Shown: positions 58,311 to 64,000 of the stretch, piece after piece
Layout of the letters: each line of letters begins with the position of its first letter
How positions within the stretch are numbered: position 1 is the first letter of the stretch
Program-made: the position numbers and the translations under genes
The notes under the pieces: generated by a model
What the model was told of the DNA's origin: nothing
The model's database searches: none
Seen by the model: the letters and a program-made list of their open reading frames with translations, nothing else
NCBI GenBank assembly: GCA_033239005.1
Contig: BSQZ01000074.1
Span: forward strand, 813,501-877,500
Source: Lamellibrachia satsuma
Lineage: Eukaryota; Annelida; Polychaeta; Sabellida; Siboglinidae
Length of the DNA stretch: 64,000 nt
Reading direction: 5' to 3'

Positions 58311-59797
58311 CGTTCAACCCACTTTTCTGCGTCTTTCGGTAGATACACTAAGACATATATACACTAATATGTCCCACATCTGATACACTAAAATATCCTA
58401 CGCAGTGATATAGACGTGTACTGCACTGACGTAGCCAATGGTCTAGTACAATAAAACACTGTTTTGCAGCAGCTGTATTAGCCGCTGCCAAAAAGAGTTG
58501 TTCAAATAACGGAATAACCACCGAGGGCGCCGTGTCAAAGCGGATACGGGCGCTATCGAAGACGACATTACTATTTTTGTATGTGGTCAGCCATGTATGT
58601 CGTGCGGTCCTGGCATTGCGCCACGTATAATTGATGTCACGTAAACAGGTGACTGTTAAATAGAAGCAGACGATCAGTGTCGAAACATACAATTACCGAC
58701 GTCAGTGATCTGGTCGAACTCACGCGAACGCGTTGTTGCCATATAACATTTTGCAATCGGCTGTTCCGGACAAGTGGGAGTTCACGGAAATATTTAGTCG
58801 GGACTCCGCCGCCATTTTACCCAAGACGTTTGGCGCGTAACAAGGTAAACGAAACCGGTGATCTTGATGATTGCTTGTTTTCTATTAATGTCTGCCATTA
58901 TATATTATTCCAACTTTATGACACACGGAATGATTTGTCCTCCTAATGGCTTAAGCCATTTACATTTCTGTGGTTATAATATGTAGACGGTGATTCAGTT
59001 TGACGACAGCTAATCGGTTATTGGCAGTCATTGAAACATGACGGCTTTTTACACTTTTCAAGGTAAAGTAGAAACATGAATATATCTTGCTAGATGTTAT
59101 GTTGTGCTATCTTATGCTATGTTATATACGTTGCCACATATCATATACGGCTGGTTTGACAGGATGAAAATATGTTGACATATTGAAATGATGTAGCTAA
59201 CTATCGTTGTGCCTGATGCGTTCAATTGATCTTTGCTATTTATCAAGTATTTTGTCGTTGTTTTACCTAGTTGTTATAGCACCTTTGTCGAAAGTAGTAT
59301 GCCCTCTACGTTTTTCATTTCATTGCACACATTTATTCAACAATAGTAATAATAACAGCAATAATCATTAAGATAACCCGTTTCAAATGTAGAATTCCAT
59401 AAAAGGATCGCGTAGTAAACAACACATTCACAAACAACGATGGCAACACCAACGTTAATTAACTATGTAAATGTCTAAGTATGCATGCAATGAGATGCTT
59501 AATAGTAGCAACAGCCAGCTTCCCTCTTAGCTGCTTCATACCGGTAAATTGCCAGATTAACGCCTCCACGCTTGATTTTCTGGTTAGTTGCTATATCAAT
59601 AGTAGAACCACCGGTAATACTAACTCGACGGGTTGAAATGTCTTTGGAAACAGTTTACCAGTGCAAAACGCCAATGCCATAGTCTTTCAAATATATCATG
59701 AGTAAATCCTTATATATAAATTTTGTCTGCCTACTAAACGTTCAGCTAACTCCCCGTTGAGGACGATTTTCGGGAGAGGTCACAGCACATCCGATGC
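58311..59797. other. Non-coding, possible distant 5' region of gene 3
   Basis: No element recognised. TTAAATAGAAGCAGACGATC near 58655 weakly resembles the presumed start region of gene 1, and a donor-like AAG|GTAAAC stands near 58843. This is speculative. Confidence 0.3.
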
Positions 59798-60086
59798 ATG
59801 GGCGGATCTAGGCTTGTTGGCAGGTGGAGGCTTCAGTCAGTCGCAGTCCGTTCTACATACGAACCGGGTGGGGGGGAGACGACACATGTGTTGATCTACT
59901 TAAATAAGGGTTAATATTAGCCGGCTGCTAATGCTTCAGTCTTTACATCGACACTAGTTCCGATGTAGGCCTATATACGTTGTCCTTTACCCTAATATTT
60001 GCCACGGACACAAGGTCTAAGACCCCCTTTCATGGACTAGAGGGAGATCTTGAGACCCCTAAGACCCCCATGGATCCGCTAAAGCC
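59798..60086. mobile_element. Possible short DNA transposon (MITE-like)
   Basis: The left end GGGCGGATCTAGG and the right end (reverse complement GCGGATCCATGGGG) form imperfect terminal inverted repeats around 290 bp without coding capacity. No target duplication was established. Confidence 0.3.
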
Positions 60087-60161
60087 ATCGTAGTGGCCAA
60101 TGTTTTAGAATGTTACTGAGTAAACGTTCGTACGATTTAGGATAACTAAAACAAATCATGT

Positions 60162-60337
<176 letters not shown>

Positions 60338-60437
60338 TGATTATACAATGAAATCTGCTTAACAGTATCGTACCTAAGAGTCGTTTACAAGAATTTTGGC
60401 TGAGGTGAGTCATTTCATATTCTCGCTGTATTCCCGC

Positions 60438-60478
60438 ACACACGCACGCACGCACACAAGCACGCACGCTCGCACACA

Positions 60479-60510
<32 letters not shown>
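60438..60510. repeat. (CGCA)n-type microsatellite
   Basis: CGCA units with CACA and CGCT variants. Confidence 0.9.
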
Positions 60511-60859
60511 CAAATCAGTGTTGGGTAGCAGTACACAACTTTATTATGCACGATGCACTTCGCAAAGGTGCCATTTAATATTATGATCTTAAAATGCTAC
60601 TCAGTGTCATTAACGGACCATTTGACACGCTGCCAAATAAACATAATGTACGCTTCAATTAGGTACAGGTCAATATTTTACTTCCGTGTTCACATCATTC
60701 AAAGAAAGTGCCAGTGATTTGGGGACGGTCCCTTATCAAAGAGTTATTGCATCCTAAGCAATTTGTTATGAACTGGATTTTCGATGTTCAAATTATCACC
60801 TGCTTTGCCATTACCGTTATTTTATTTATACAGCTGGGCTCTTCCTCCTTGTTCCCTGC

Positions 60860-60950
60860 TGTACAGGGGTGAGGGTCAGGTAAAGTATTGTCGAGCCACT
60901 CGTTCTGTTCTTTCTTTCCATAGTGTTCTTCCTCTCTTCATCTTTCAAAC
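60860..60950 (-). mobile_element. 3' fragment of the same non-LTR family upstream of gene 3
   Basis: The stretch containing ATTGTCGAGCCACTC and TTCTGTTCTTTCTTTCCAT matches 32745-32810, the 3' end of the element in gene 1 intron 2. Only about 80 bp are recognisable. Confidence 0.6.
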
Positions 60951-61093
60951 AACAAATACAGTTATATGTATATACGTGACATATCCATATGAGAACCCTC
61001 GGCTTACAGGCATGTATATGCACTGCATTGCGATTACCTGTTTTAGTTTTGGACGTCTGGTGAATACAACAAGTGTAGCTACAATCGCTGACA

Positions 61094-63879
<2,786 letters not shown>

Positions 63880-64000
63880 GTTACTGCTACGTTCATGTTG
63901 ATATTTTTATAACTGTTCTTCAATATTACATAGTGATATAATTGCCGATAAGCTATGGCTACTGATATTACATCACCCTCATACTAAACGTATACCCGCT

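Overview
The window looks like nuclear DNA of an invertebrate animal. Coding exons are short and spliced with GT/AG introns. Non-LTR and Ty3/gypsy-type retrotransposon fragments are common, and long (AC)n, (AT)n, (ACAT)n and trinucleotide tracts occupy several kilobases. There are no operons, bacterial ribosome-binding sites or CRISPR arrays. I cannot name the species; the gene content would suit a marine invertebrate with a repeat-rich genome (inference).

Left part (1-31 kb): I find no ordinary host gene here. It is a mosaic of dispersed repeats in two to four diverged copies each (families A, B, C and D below), GC-rich pyrimidine arrays, three 5'-truncated non-LTR retrotransposon fragments and one decayed Ty3/gypsy pol fragment (about 15.6-18.4 kb). 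The gypsy integrase is interrupted by about 25 copies of a 39-bp unit that is an expansion of its own catalytic motif GIPSTVVSD. At 20.26-25.43 kb lies a 5.2-kb array of about 170 copies of a 30-bp unit, with higher-order repeats and a 3.03-kb super-duplication.

Right part (32-64 kb): three paralogous, multi-exon genes encode the same unusual protein type, an N-terminal Ser/Thr protein kinase followed by a charged linker and, in the two complete genes, three C-terminal repeats with the GHGGW signature of the Mind bomb SH3-like (REP) repeat. Gene 1 (+, 32002-41045, 15 coding exons, 681 aa) and gene 2 (-, 50770-42416, 12 coding exons, 624 aa) are convergent. Gene 3 (+, from 61094, at least 5 exons) is divergent from gene 2 and runs off the window. 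I assembled the splicing by hand: every junction uses GT/AG, the frames close to multiples of three, and exon lengths match between paralogs (126/233/207 nt for kinase exons; 99, 88, 77, 151 and 118 nt for repeat exons). Kinase catalytic residues are intact in all three. The combination suggests a lineage-specific tandem family coupling kinase activity to a Mind-bomb-type peptide-binding module; substrate and pathway cannot be read from sequence.

Other structure worth attention: two (AT)n tracts flanked by long inverted copies of non-repetitive sequence (39.0-39.2 kb, in an intron of gene 1, and 55.43-55.91 kb), and a 46-bp minisatellite built of two 23-bp halves with a 322-bp higher-order period (52.2-53.36 kb).
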